The notes beneath the pieces are model-generated. The model did not search any database. It saw only the letters and a program-made list of their open reading frames with translations, and was not told the origin of the DNA. DNA of 64,000 nucleotides from Sycobia sp. Sy_11 (taxonomy: Eukaryota; Arthropoda; Insecta; Hymenoptera; Epichrysomallidae). The position numbers were made by a program, and so were the translations under genes. The stretch's first letter is position 1, and every line of letters starts with the position of its first letter. Location: positions 1,309,001 to 1,373,000 of the forward strand of contig JACCIC010000150.1 in assembly GCA_018907035.1 (NCBI GenBank), in the 5' to 3' direction. Positions 50,569 through 63,495 of this stretch are shown in pieces.

Positions 50569-50837
50569 TGTTCTTTGGTAATAGAAAAATTATATCGCTG
50601 CTTAGTAATTTTGATCTTGGAAGTTTTTAAGAATGCTTTAAATCAGAAAACTTATTAGTTATTTTTTATGGTTATGAAAACTGATCGTAAACTTGTTGGT
50701 TCTTGTAATGTAATAATATTACATTTGATCTGGAGGTTTGGGGGAGGGGGGGAAATTCGCTTGCATACTACAATGCTCGTCGTATATATTTGACGAATCA
50801 CAGGGGAGCACCTTCCTCTGAACTTTGCACGTGCGCA

Positions 50838-50862
50838 TACACACACACACACACACACACAC
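50838..50862. repeat. (CA)n microsatellite
   Basis: About 12 CA units. Confidence 0.9.
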
Positions 50863-51901
50863 GGGTCCCCGCGGTCATTTAGCCAGAGGCCCGCGTACAG
50901 TAGGCTTTCAAGTCACCGAAGCACATATGGGAGAGGAAAAAGAATAAGGATGTAAGTGTGCGCGCGCGCGTGTATGTGGATACACGCACAGGTTGAATTT
51001 AGTTGCCTTCGCGCTTCATCCGTTATTGGGATATGGCCAAGGCGGCGCATATTTCACCCCACTGTATATATATATATATATCGTACATGTATATTATTAA
51101 ATTTTAGAGAGACATGAAACTGATATTTTTTTTTACTTTTTTCTTCGAAGGAGGAACCGTTTCCCGATGTCGCTGCTGGCACTTAACGGCTTTCTTTTCT
51201 CCGGTTGTATTATAATATTTATTGTAAATATTATCAATGAGGGTGGTCATACTGGTTCGAAAGCTTGTTTTTGAAGATTTCATATTTATAATATGTATCT
51301 GTTAGAAGCTTATTACATTACGAGAGCTTTTTAATTTATTTTATCGTTCGCAATTAAAATGTCGCGGAGCGATAGTATCGACGAAGTCTCTGGTCAAATT
51401 TTTCAGAGCTTCAAATATTGCGCAATGCGTCGGCGCACGTTAAATCGGCGCGAATTTCTCGGCTCTCCGGGCGTTAGTCGGTTCGCGGCTCGTCAGAAAA
51501 CCGCAGCAATTACAAACCTCGGCCGGATGGCTCTTGCGGTTGCGACACCCGCGGCAGTTTCAAGACAAGAAAGAAAAACAAAACGACAACAACAACAACA
51601 ACAAAAAAAACGGAAGAGAAAGCAAAACAAAATCATACCTTAAGTACGCGTTTAAAAGGATTCGAAAGACGATGTTGCAGCGCGATATACGCGCTGTGCA
51701 AATACAACGACTTGCCCGAGTAATTATCTTCCCTTAACGTATTAATTCGTTCGTCGCGCGCGTATATTCGTTTAATGTATTCATATTGAAAGTGGGGACG
51801 ACCGCGTCCGCGCTCAATTTATGCATAAGATTCAAAAGAGTCCTTCCAGTTGGGCCTGTGCAAGGAAACTGTTTAGTCGCTTTGTAAATGACCGATTCTT
51901 G

Positions 51902-51914
51902 AATAAATAAATAA

Positions 51915-51959
<45 letters not shown>
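51902..51959. repeat. (AAAT)n-(TA)n microsatellite
   Basis: Four AAAT-type units lead into about 20 TA units. Confidence 0.9.
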
Positions 51960-51963
<4 letters not shown>

Positions 51964-52092
51964 TACATATAGAATATATAGAACCGGTTTCCGAGGGAGA
52001 GAAGTGGAGGAGCAGAGATACGAAATTACAAATCGTCGGACTTCGAAAGATGTGGGTCAAAGTACGAATGTTATAAAATATACGTATGTATA

Positions 52093-52094
<2 letters not shown>

Positions 52095-52145
<51 letters not shown>
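52095..52145. repeat. (TA)n microsatellite
   Basis: About 25 TA units. Confidence 0.95.
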
Positions 52146-52148
<3 letters not shown>

Positions 52149-52398
52149 AAATTCATTCCCGAACACTCATTTGCAAACGATCTTTTGTATAAATATATAT
52201 ACTAGTTTTTTTTATAAACGAAAACACATTCTCTCAAGTTTAATGCGCGAAACGATGAAATAAAAAAAGTAATTGTTATTTTTCGATCGCTCGCGTATTT
52301 TCTCGTTCTCCGATCGTCCGAGAGAGTCGCTCAATCGCTATAAGAGTTTGTGATTCTGCGCTTCAGGTCAAGTTTGGTGGAAGTGTTACAACTTTTTT

Positions 52399-52399
<1 letters not shown>

Positions 52400-52454
<55 letters not shown>

Positions 52455-52467
52455 GATATATATATGT
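52400..52467. repeat. (TA)n microsatellite
   Basis: About 25 TA units, an AGTAG interruption, then more TA. Confidence 0.9.
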
Positions 52468-53080
52468 ACATACTCTATCGCGGAGATTCGTGGAATGAAG
52501 GAGGTTGGGAGGAAGGTATATCGTTTAAGAATAGTTGGAAAAAACATTAGCCGTTCTTAAAAATACAGAAGGTTCCCATTTAATTTTCCATTCGAGGATG
52601 CGAAAATTCATCTATTTCTACAATACTGTCAGTAAAAATTTCTCATGCCCACGAATTTTTTGACTTGTTTGGAAAGATATTTCAGTGAAATATCATGACA
52701 TTATTATTATATCGCGTGTTTCGTTAAATCTAGACATTTCAATAAATTATCACCCGTAATCTAAAGAAATATACACCAACTATTTGGAAAAAAGGGGAGT
52801 TTTTCAAAAACTCACCAGCCAATTACGCGGAGCAAAATAGAACAGAAAAATCTATACCAGGCGAGAGATCGTTCTATTGTCCGCCGTCGAAAAGCGGAGA
52901 TCAAAGAAGGATGAAAAAAAGATCGAAAAAGGAGCGAGTCCGAAGTGGTCTTCGCGAATACTTTCGAGCATTGCAGACGGCGGCGCGGGTTAGACGGAGA
53001 AAGACCTCGGCGAGCGCGCGCGCGCGCGTGCAGAACCTGCGCAGCGAACGGCTCGCACGAGCGCACAGACAGGCGCACTG

Positions 53081-53104
53081 TGAGAGAGTGAGAGAGAGAG
53101 AGAG
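53081..53104. repeat. (GA)n microsatellite
   Basis: Short GA run in a CpG-rich block. Confidence 0.85.
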
Positions 53105-53313
53105 GGGGGAGGGGAGACACGGCGGCACACGCGCGGACGGCTGCGAACATTTGCACTCTCCGCACGGCTCTAATTTGGCCTTGAATCTAATGCAAGTCGG
53201 GCCGGCGATGCCGGGCGGTTCATAGACCTCGGACGTTGCCACTTGAAGCGGTCGCGGGGAGCCGTGGCTCGCTGCGAAAGAGAAAATAGAGAGGGGACAG
53301 CGAGGGATAGAGG

Positions 53314-53315
<2 letters not shown>

Positions 53316-53347
<32 letters not shown>
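53316..53347. repeat. (GA)n microsatellite
   Basis: About 15 GA units. Confidence 0.9.
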
Positions 53348-53348
<1 letters not shown>

Positions 53349-56300
53349 GGTGGGAGATAGGAGGGACAAGGAATCCGAATCGCTCGCGAGGCCCCGGATA
53401 AGTCGTAGGATGGGGTCGCTTATTGGCAAGCCCGTGCGCGTGCACTCGGTTCGGCGCTCGCGAGTCCGACTTTGTTTCGCGTGGAATTTGTTTTTGGAAT
53501 TTTTTTTTGTTTTTTTTTTTTTGTTACTTCTTTTTCGGTTCTACGTCGGGTGCCTGCGCAGCGCCTAGACCGAGATGCCGGTATCTCGCGTAGCCGGCGC
53601 GTTATAGGAGTATTAGTAGGGACGCGAGAATCGGGTCGTTTTTTGTTTTTTTTTTTGTTCAACGACGCTAAATTATGGAATTTGGATTTTATTCAATCGT
53701 ACGTTGTAATTTCAATGTGGGAAACGGGTTAAACGGCTCCTGCAGCTTTTCTGGTATGTACAGCGGTTTGACACTCTGTGCCAGAAAATGGCCAATCGTT
53801 CGAGAATTGGTTGGACAGGGAGATATAGTTTTAAATAGTACGTAAAGATTGGAGCCGATCGAGATTTTAAAAGCGTATAATTTTGGCAATGGCATATACC
53901 TTTCGAAAATGGCAGTTCGTATTAAACACTGCGACATTCAATACTAGTAAATCGATTTATTACTATCCCGATACCTTGTGGTGTACTATCTCGAACTTTC
54001 GGATGTGAGTCGTCCGTCGCAACGCGTTCGCGACTACTTGCGCATACGCTCTCCACTCGTTCGCCTTTCATTTAAGTAAGAACGTGCCAACGCGCGTTCG
54101 TCTCTCACGAGAAAATAATAAATTGCATCGTTCTCCTATTTCGAGATTTAGTTTTGAACGGAAATAAAGAAGAATCTCACTTCCATCGTAATGGGCATTG
54201 TGTCGTTTACATGATTATTTGCGTCAAAAATTGTTACAGCTCGCCTCGCTGTAGGTGCCTTTAGTCGTTCAATCGAAAATATCGCCGACAGCGGCGCTAT
54301 TAAAAGCCATCGAATCTTATATAATATGTCAATTGGCCAAAGTTGGTGCGCCGGCAAGTCGACGGTTTATTGACTCTTTGAAATTTCGACAGCGCGGCGC
54401 GATACGCTTCGGCGGAGCGATGCCTCAAGCTGGGCTCGACAACAATCGACGATGACGGCGCGTTAGTATCCGACAGGAACGATCGCTTACGGAGTTATAT
54501 TTAAGGGAAATTAAACCCTATGACGATTTTTAATTAACGATTAACTCTCGCGCGCGCTTATTTGCCACTCGTCCCGATCGAGTATTTTTAGACGAGGCGC
54601 AATCGAGATTATTTCGCGCTACGGCGTTCGCGATATTTTTCATGCTCGACTGCGTCGATCCGTTTATAGCGCGAGTTTCGAAAGGATTTTTTTTTTTTGG
54701 CAAAAAAAAAAAAAAAAAAATAAACAAAACCAAAAATTGAAATAAGAACGCGCACGCGTACGCGTTTCTATATTCCTCGTCGGACCTGCATCCCCGTTGG
54801 CAGAGGCGCGCGCGCGCGTTCACTCGGTCCGAGATAATTAAGCGGCGCGGCGTGGGAAGCGCACCGCGCGAAAATAAATACGAGAGAGGTTATCCCCGAA
54901 CGAAATCCGAGACGAGAAGACCCACTTTTTCTTTTTTTTTTGAATTTTAATTGCCCGTATAGTCGTTATGAAATATAGATATAACTATAGTTGATCGATG
55001 GTCGTTGTATTGTAATGTGACGAAAGAGGCGCTTGATTTATCGGGTTTTATTTTTCCATAGGAATAGAACGCTCCGTCGATAACGTTCAACCATATTTTC
55101 TTTGATAATGTTGAAACTTTCTCCCTAATACATCTTCTAGGCAGATGCTGAATGAAGAAAAAAAATCAGGAAAGATTTTCGTCGGTCGGGCAGTTTCTGA
55201 ACATGTTAATCCAGCAGAAACTTTTGTTTTTAATTATAGATATATATGCATATACGTTTATATAAAGTGAGGCAGAGAGATGCGCGACAATCCATACGTA
55301 GATATAGTTCGTGTTTTGAATTTGCCGCTCTTTTTCTTTAAATTTCTATATTATATTGACCGGTATGTCATAGTGCTATGCACGGTCAGGCAACTTCATG
55401 TGCGACACGTATATAAATCATTGGCATTCGTTTCTATTAGCAACTAGATAAATAAAAATGAAGATTAGGAAGGGACACGCTGAAATTATAATATTATTTC
55501 TCGTATTTCTTTCAATAGATCCTGAGAACTATATCATCAATAAATTTACGTATCTAAAAAGTGGATGATGTTAGATAAGTAGTGTTTCAAGAGATATTTT
55601 GTCCATTATTATATTCATGAAGTTGATGCTGTGTGTATTTTATCTGACATAACTTTTCAATAAAGTGCGTAAATAGCTAGGAACCAAACCAAAACAGGCT
55701 AATTTCAGTTCATTGTGGGGGGGGGGTGAGGCTTATTTCAAAAATTATTATAAAAATGCAGTGAAAATAAGCTGATCCTTAATTTATTATCTTAAATTAT
55801 TTAATTACATTAATGAAACGCAATTTGTACACATTTAGATAAATTAAACCGTAGCTCAATTTCTTCAGCAAAATTTCATCAGATTTTTTACAATTAAATG
55901 AAATATTATATAAACATCAATCGATTTCTAATATGAAATCTGATATATACAATAATATATTTAAATATCAGAAATTCTATTTTTGAAGTCTGTAGGAGGT
56001 ACGAATTAAAATTAGACAATAAGGGGCCTATATAAGAATTGAAAATTTGAACTTATTTACATCTGAACTTTCCGTCTCATGTATGCTGAACGTTAACGAG
56101 ACTTCCCGTACTTCTAGTCGGTATTCTCGTGTATTTTTGATGTTTTCTCGTATAGCTATAAAGACAGATTTATGTTAATACATCTTACAGGTCGTTATAA
56201 TACCAATACCACCAACAAATACGTTTATTGTCTATTGTTACTTATGATAACCAGTTTATTTTTCCATCGTCCAATAATTTAGAACAATAACAACAATTGT

Positions 56301-57306
56301 TAATAATTTACAAAAGATAATACAGAAATTATTACAAAAAATATTGACGCATATTTCACCAAGGAAACGAAGATGATTAGATTTTCAATTTTTCAATTAT
56401 CAAGTTGGGCATAAAAAAGAAGGCAGATATGTGATCGAGCGATATTCTGACAATTGAAAGACTTCATTGTCGCGTTAAATTACTTGAGTTTTGTCTACGT
56501 AAAGTGTCCAATCGTACTTTCGGCATAAACAACGGTAACATATTTGTAAGATTCCAAACCGACTCCGGGGTTGTTCGAATCACGGTCTTGCATGAAAAAC
56601 GATGCCTTCTTATTGCTTGGCCAATCTATTGTCATTCTTGCGTACAGCTGCGTGGCAAATACCCTTCATCGTTTAGATTCTTGCGAGGCCCAGTCAAGTT
56701 TCTCTAATAACTCGTTGTTTTCGGAATTCTTAATTTTGAAAAATTCCGTCAATTTCCGTCGCTTTGACGCTCGTAATTATCTCCGAATGTCTCCGATATT
56801 TTCTCCCCCCCCCCTACATTCCCTCGACGCACCGCGTAAAATTCTAATGGCATCAAACGCACGACGAAGATCGAAACGATTCGCGATTCATCCGAAAGCT
56901 TGTCTTTTTAAGACGGCGATTTTTGTTTTTTGTTGTTTTTTTTTCATTTCTCTTTGTCGTTCCAAATTACAGACTCGTAAAGGACAGGTATCGGGCCACA
57001 CTGCCCCTACGTCTCGTTTTCGCGCGCTGCCTTCGCTAAGTCCGGGGCGCATCCTGGAGACGCGGCAGCTTGCGGATCACGCTCGATTTATCACCACGAG
57101 TCCACGGCTGGATTTAGCCGGATCGTCTAATTCTCGAGCTTTCCGGCCACCCCCGGTAGTCGTTCGTCCCCCAAACGCCGGAATAAAACGTCTCGCGCGC
57201 GCGTTCGTCCTCTATTCGTGGGCCGCGCGATCGCCCTGCCGGCCGTGACTCTCCCGCCTGGATGGAAAGTTGGCGGTTACACGGAGGATGGGAGGGGGAG
57301 CGCTGC

Positions 57307-57307
<1 letters not shown>

Positions 57308-57338
<31 letters not shown>
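57308..57338. repeat. (TA)n microsatellite
   Basis: A TA run isolated within the most GC-rich block of the window. Confidence 0.95.
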
Positions 57339-57342
<4 letters not shown>

Positions 57343-57455
57343 CGGGGGAACCGGGGACTCCACTGACTTTCCACCCCCGTGGCGGCTTCTGCCTCGCCCC
57401 GCATAGTTTCCTTGGTGGAATTCCGGGGGGAGGGGGAGCGAGCCAGGGCGGATAC

Positions 57456-57477
57456 GCGGCGGCGGCGGCGGCGGCGC
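57456..57477. repeat. (CGG)n trinucleotide repeat
   Basis: About seven CGG units; a similar CGG run lies at 57661-57681. Confidence 0.9.
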
Positions 57478-57953
57478 ATCGCCCCGTCTCGCCGTTACCC
57501 TCACCGGGGCCAATAGCACTCCTCGCGCCGCGATCCCGCAAAGTTGCTCCGAGGAGGAGGGGGGGGAGGACGGCGTTGGCGGAGCGGGCGCCGCAGCTGC
57601 TCTCGGGTCGCGCCCGGATTTTCGCCGCGAGAATTAGCCCGGGCGAGCGAGGGGGCGAAGGCGGCAGCGGCGGCGGCGGCCGCGGATACGCAGCGAGGAA
57701 CAAAAGCCCTACTCGTCCCCGTGAATTGCGCGCGGGGCGAGTGTCGCGGGGCCTCGGTGATTAATGGCGCGACTCTCGCCGCCGCTGCTACTCGCGGGTC
57801 GCTCGCTGAGCGAGCGGTTCCCGTCCGCCGAGCACGCCGCTCCCCCCCCCCCATCCTTCCTTACCGCTTCCACGGAACTCGGACGATAAAGACACGATTA
57901 GCGTGAGCCAATTATCCGGCGTTTCGCGCAAAAAACTACCACTACGACTATAC

Positions 57954-57975
57954 GTGTGTGTGTGTGTGTGTGTGC
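57954..57975. repeat. (TG)n microsatellite
   Basis: About 10 TG units. Confidence 0.9.
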
Positions 57976-58961
57976 GTTAGAAATATGAACTTAATGTTTT
58001 GGAAGTCTTATTCGCCGGTCAAAAGTTCTGAATGGACTGCTCGTTCGTTACTCTTTCTCTCTCTGTTTCCGACGCTATCGCGTTTTCTTTTTCCAATCTA
58101 CTGTGCCCCATTATGTTTAAACACACACATGTATATAGCAAATTTCATCGGTATAAATATAATGAATATCATTGGTTCCTGCATAGTGTTTGCACCTCGA
58201 TTTCAATTTGTACGAGTAATATTTCGATGATTTTTATTGTGTGTATGATTTGCGTAAAATTCAGCTCTCTGAAATCGACCGTTTAATTTAGCCGTGAGTT
58301 AACATCATTGTAAAATTTTTGCCGGTATATAGAAATATAGAGAAACTCTTAAATAGTAACATTACACCTAAATATTTTCATTTCAACTTATTATTTACTT
58401 TAGTAGGTATTCATGAAAATGAAAATGAGAATGCCGTATAGTACAATAAATGCGAGCTTTCCGCATATCAAAATTTGGTATAGTTTATTGAAAAAAAACG
58501 GAGAAATGATGTTTCATGATCCAGGAGTATCAAATTTTGGGAAAAATATATTTGAAACGTTCATTATGAACTGATTGACTCCAAGACGAAAGCGCGTCTT
58601 CCAGAAGAATCATTCTAATTCAGCTAAGTATATGTACGTTTTTACAAATATTTGAGGAAAGTTCTGGAAATTGAAAAACGAATTCATCTACTATTTCAAA
58701 ATAATGAATGATATTACAAGTAATAAAATTTTCGTCTTTAATCGGTAAAATATAAATGTATAGAATTAAAAGTACCATCTTTCATATACTCTTATCTCAT
58801 TGAAAGATTAAGTAAAAATAAAAAAGTATTTTGATACTTTCTTTTCTTCTTGTGTTTCTGACAAACTTTTTCTGTTTCAATATAATCGCAAAATAAACGA
58901 ATGATTTGTTTCCCTTGATAATATTAAATTGACCCTATAGTCTATCAATTCTCGTCATATA

Positions 58962-58982
58962 TGTGTGTGTGTGTGTGTGTGT
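58962..58982. repeat. (TG)n microsatellite
   Basis: About 10 TG units. Confidence 0.9.
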
Positions 58983-60419
58983 CTAGATTTCAACTTTTAT
59001 ACTACATAAATCACAACCTTGACTACGTATTTTATTAAGCCAGGACAAAGAAAAAACACCGCCCGCCCCTACTTCCTCGTCAAAAACTCTGCTAAGCCAT
59101 AATTTTCCAAAAAATATCCAATGTCGAATATGAAAAATGGTTCGCTGGCAGTGCACTGCTGAAACTGAGTGTATATATATATATATACACAACTGGACGG
59201 CACGGCGGCTGGCACTATGCGCGCTCGGTCACGTGTGACAAATCGCCGCTGCTGCGGCATGGCGTCCAAGTTAGAGGGGCAGGGGCGGGAGGGGTATAGG
59301 AGGAAGAGAGACGGCGAGAGTCACTGCAGTCCGAGCGCAAAACCCTCCTAATAGTTCAAGGTTGAATCGGTCCAGCGGAGTATACGCGCGGTCGGGCCGG
59401 CAGCTTCGAGTGCCATTAGGCACAAATGTTCTCTTCCCCCCGTCTCCCCTTCTCGCCGCCAGCACCGATTGCTATCGTGCCGGACACCGCGGACCGGAGC
59501 GTACAAAAGTCGGGAAACGAAAATTAATCCCTTAAGAGCGAAAAATTGGTCGATCTTTCATCACGGCTTGATCTTCGCTAAGTACGAATATACCAGTGAA
59601 GTGTAAGTTTATTTTTTTAAGTTTCCGGTTATTCCTATCGTCTGACGTATAGCGTATACATCAATATGTTCGATTTCCAATGGTTCCTGTGATTTGCGTC
59701 GATATTACAGCGTCATATGCGGTCAGCTTTAAGCCAAGGACGACGGCATTAATGCGTCCCGACGCATTTACCAAAGATCGTTTGTCGAAAGATTATTTAC
59801 CAAGTGTCCTCTTGACGATACTGATTTAATCCATGGTGTGGTCCAATGATATTTTCAACATTCGTAGGTTTATTGTACATTACATGTCGCTGTTCCGGCA
59901 ATTCAAAGCAGCTGAAGCCGGTCAACTTTTTCGTTGCTAATCCGTTGCGACGCACATAAATTTTTCTAGTAGCTATTGGATCAGCGTGGCTGTGCTTTCA
60001 AGATTATTATGTACAGATTATTCAATATCCTTATCTGCTGGAATCGTTCAGAAATGATTGCATGTATTTACTGTAAGATTACCCTTCTAGTATTGCCTCG
60101 TATAGCACGTGATTCGAATAACTACGTAGTTCTTTAATTATATACAATTTGTACGAGTAAAATTTCAAAATTACATCATAATCTATTTAATAGAGACATC
60201 ATTGTGAAAGAGACTTGGCTCATAAAAATATTCGTCTAATTTAGAGCAAACTCCTTATTAGGTCAATTCGAAATTTTTATCTGTAATGCAGTTATAACAA
60301 TTCCATTTGCATTATAAATAAAAGAGAAGAGAAAGGCTTGAAAGAGAAGAGAAACTCATACGTCGTTATAATATTTTACATAATATAAATCAAATGAACT
60401 ATTCGTTATCTTTTTCTTG

Positions 60420-60445
60420 TTTTTTTTTTTTTTTTTTTTTTTTTT
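60420..60445. repeat. Poly-T tract
   Basis: About 26 T. Confidence 0.9.
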
Positions 60446-61986
60446 AATAATCGACAGTCTAACGTTTTATAATCTTCGCTATTTCCAGTATCAGAAAAAT
60501 ACTCTGTAAGAGAGTGCCAATCGCTTCTCCAGGTAACGACCCAATATCGAAATCCTGAAATCAAACCGAAAGTCACCTTCCAAGAGCTATCTTTCCCTCG
60601 GTACAGACATACCGAAACAGCGTAGACAATGCGACATTAGACGCGTCGCGCGCGTTAAGCCGTTGTTAATCGCGGGGATGGCGGCGGGGGAGGGGGTGGG
60701 GGAGGGTCAGCGACTCACAGAGTGCATAAAACCCGCGCGCGCGAAGTACGTTGACTTTCCAGCTCGCGATGGTCGGATGAGCGAAAAGCTAAGGAGAAAA
60801 AATCTCGGCGGCCGCTCTCGCGTCTATTTTTTCCTCCTCTAATTTTAGCTACGACGACGCGCGCCGAGATTCCAACGATGCACCCCCCGAGCCCGAGCTG
60901 GATGCGTTGGTACGAGCGTGCGCGTACGCGCGTCTATACGAGAGCCGAGAGCGCCAACGCGCGAAGTCCGGATTTTCGGACGATTGGAGGAAATTAGTGG
61001 AAATTATTATTACCGCGCCCGACTCACCGCGGCGGCGTTCTCAAGGGTTCTCTCGGGAATTTATTTCGTGCCTGGCCTGCGAACGCGTTAGCTTTCCTGA
61101 TTTGCCTCCGATTATCGGGCCAGGAGATCGAATGGGGGGGGGGGGAAGGGCCGGTGGCGAGCCGAATTTTTAGGAGAATTTTCTGGGCGCGCGTAAAATT
61201 TCGTAAAATCACCACCGCTCGGAATCGATCAATGCGCCGTTCGTCGCTTGTCGTGGACAAGATTTTGATGAAATTACCGTAAAGAGAGCCTGGTGTGTTG
61301 TAGAAGTTATTAAGTATTTTTCGATTTCACGCGCTCCTACGCGCCTACATTGATTATCGAACGTTCACGACTTCGGCGTAAAGCTAAATACAGAGCGCTC
61401 GCGTATCGGGGGGGGGGGGCGCTGTTATTACGTGGTTTTATACGCGAACGCTACGCAACGCATTATTTTTCACTGGCGAAGTCTGAAATAAAAAAATTAA
61501 AAAAATCGTACATACATTTATACAAAAACGAGCGCTTGGCAATGTCATCGAACGTAAAATTCAGTCGAATTTATTCGTTTTTCTGCCTGAAATCCGATTA
61601 ATTAACTTCGGCGCACACAGGCGGGGAGAAAAATTAATAATTTAGCCGCACTCCCGGCGAATAATTTAGCGTGCGCGCAAACGCGTGGATTATTCAGCGT
61701 ATGGCCCAAAACACCATTGGGAATAACCCCTCTCCCGTGTGTACGTGTGGGCGTCCCCGTCCTCGGCGAGCTTGCAATTCTCGACGTGCATCGCGGACAG
61801 AAATGCCGCGTAATGCACTCCGAAAATATTGTCGTCCGGGGCCGCAGGGCGCATCGGGCGGAATCGTCCTACTTCTTTTCCAGAGACGCACTTATGGAGT
61901 TCGGATTGAAATATTTACATATTCGATGGCCGGCACACGTGTTAGAGTTGCTTTTTCCACGGCCCAGAAGCTAAAGGAAAAGAAAA

Positions 61987-61989
<3 letters not shown>

Positions 61990-62032
<43 letters not shown>
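61990..62032. repeat. (TA)n microsatellite
   Basis: About 21 TA units. Confidence 0.95.
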
Positions 62033-62036
<4 letters not shown>

Positions 62037-62201
62037 ATCATGTTGCAGTGCTGCGACCGAACTGCGTGCGCAGCCGGAAGATCGAACATAGCCCCCGATT
62101 GCAGCTCTCCAAACTTCGAACAAGCTTTTGTGTGTGTTACCGCACACGCGTATTCTATACCGAATTCATACGAATTCATAGCGTCTGGGATCTCGTATCA
62201 C

Positions 62202-62204
<3 letters not shown>

Positions 62205-62243
<39 letters not shown>

Positions 62244-62249
62244 CACACG
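62205..62249. repeat. (TA)n-(CA)n microsatellite
   Basis: TA run ending in ACATACACAC. Confidence 0.9.
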
Positions 62250-63335
62250 CGTGCATGGTAGCTTTCCGATGCAGCACACACCCTTCCCTTCGCTATCTCA
62301 CTTTGTATTTTCGCTAGTTCTTTCTCTCTCATCCCCCTCACTATCGGTCTCTCTCAAATTTCACATTCGCCCTCGATGGAATAACAGCGATAAGAGATTT
62401 GCCAGCCCGCAAAATTTCAAAATTCGATCTGATACCGAATGCATACACATACACACACACAGGTACGTATACAAACATATATATATATATATTTACTTTG
62501 ATGCGCGCACTATCCAACCGCGCGCACACGCTAAAAGTATCGGATTCTTTCATTACGGTATATATTTCGAGCGATAAATTCGCCCAACAAATGTACAAGC
62601 TTAATCGCATTTATTTATTGCTCTCATTCATAAATTCATGAGCTTGAAATCTACGGAATTTCAATTTTTAATCTGTATATATATATATAGCATGTGTGTA
62701 TAGTATTTTTATTATATATGTTTCCTTTATTCGCGTTCAATTATAATGAAAGATGTATGCCTATATACCAGTAGAATCGAACCTGGTAACAACGATTTTA
62801 CATCAATTTCATAACATAATCGTCCGTCTGAATAGAGAGTCCGAGATGCCTTTCTATTCGATCGGCGCGACCCGATAATGGCGGAATAGAGCGAAGCAAA
62901 AAAAAAACTCTCCGACTGCCGGGGGCCCGAACGAAATTTTATTGCCGCGCGCTCTCGCGCGCGCACGGTCCCCTGCAATTAATTCCGATGATTATTCCGG
63001 CCATCTCCTTTTTCGCCGACACGTGCGCGTCTAGCTATGTTGGGGGCCAAGGCGTAGAGGAAGGGAGGGGGGGGCGGTAGTGGACCTTGGGCGGCCTAAT
63101 ACCGTTAGAGGTGGCAGACGGTCAAGCTGCCTACACCGCCTGTTTGAAATCCTAGACAAGGAATCAACGACCCGAATGCAAAAAAAAAAAAAACGACCGC
63201 ACCATCCTTGGGACTTTTGATTTCTAGCGCTCGGGCGCGCCAGACGGCCCGCGATTTCCTTCTTCGTCTTCTTGGGACCGTTTTTTTTCCCCGCCATGTT
63301 TTTCTTCCTCCTCACCTTGCGCGTCTGGCACGGGG

Positions 63336-63381
63336 TTGCGCAATGTGCGTCGTTAGCTAGGAGGCCGCGAGAGTTCGAGCC
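63336..63381 (+). other. Weak tRNA-like promoter pair (possible SINE head)
   Basis: A box A-like TTGCGCAATGTG (63336-63347) is followed about 24 nt later by a box B GAGTTCGAGCC (63371-63381). The spacing and box B are good and box A has one mismatch, but no cloverleaf acceptor pairing was seen. An old tRNA-derived SINE head is the likeliest reading. Confidence 0.25.
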
Positions 63382-63476
63382 GACACGTGCCGAAACTAAT
63401 GCGAAATTCGTCTACGAAAAAAAGTTCGCAGTATTACACAAGGACTCCTATTATGCATTGCGTCATGCGAGTTCGG

Positions 63477-63495
63477 CAAAAAAAAAAAAAAAAAA
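63477..63495. repeat. Poly-A tract
   Basis: About 16-18 A, roughly 100 nt downstream of the tRNA-like box B; possibly a retroposon tail. Confidence 0.7.

Larger units (their letters stand above)
45000..55000. other. Upstream region, second part; no exon found
   Basis: GC-rich patches (about 45520-45720, 46200-46600, 49900-50160, 52870-53620, 54560-54880) alternate with AT-rich DNA (47940-49650 notably featureless). The patch at 52900-53620 is CpG-rich with (GC)n-like and (GA)n runs and could be regulatory. Nothing in it proves a promoter or exon. Confidence 0.5.

Noticed and set aside
56560..56592. Box B-like GTTCGAATCACGG word
   Set aside because: No box A at proper spacing and no cloverleaf.
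56571..57248. 225-codon plus-strand frame
   Set aside because: It shows no family signature. Its second half lies in a CpG-rich block open on several frames, and it has no plausible splice structure.
57212..57764. Overlapping 163- and 164-codon frames on opposite strands
   Set aside because: Both cross the (TA)n and (CGG)n repeats and are low-complexity on either strand.
61671..62261. 196-codon plus-strand frame
   Set aside because: It crosses two (TA)n arrays and has no domain.
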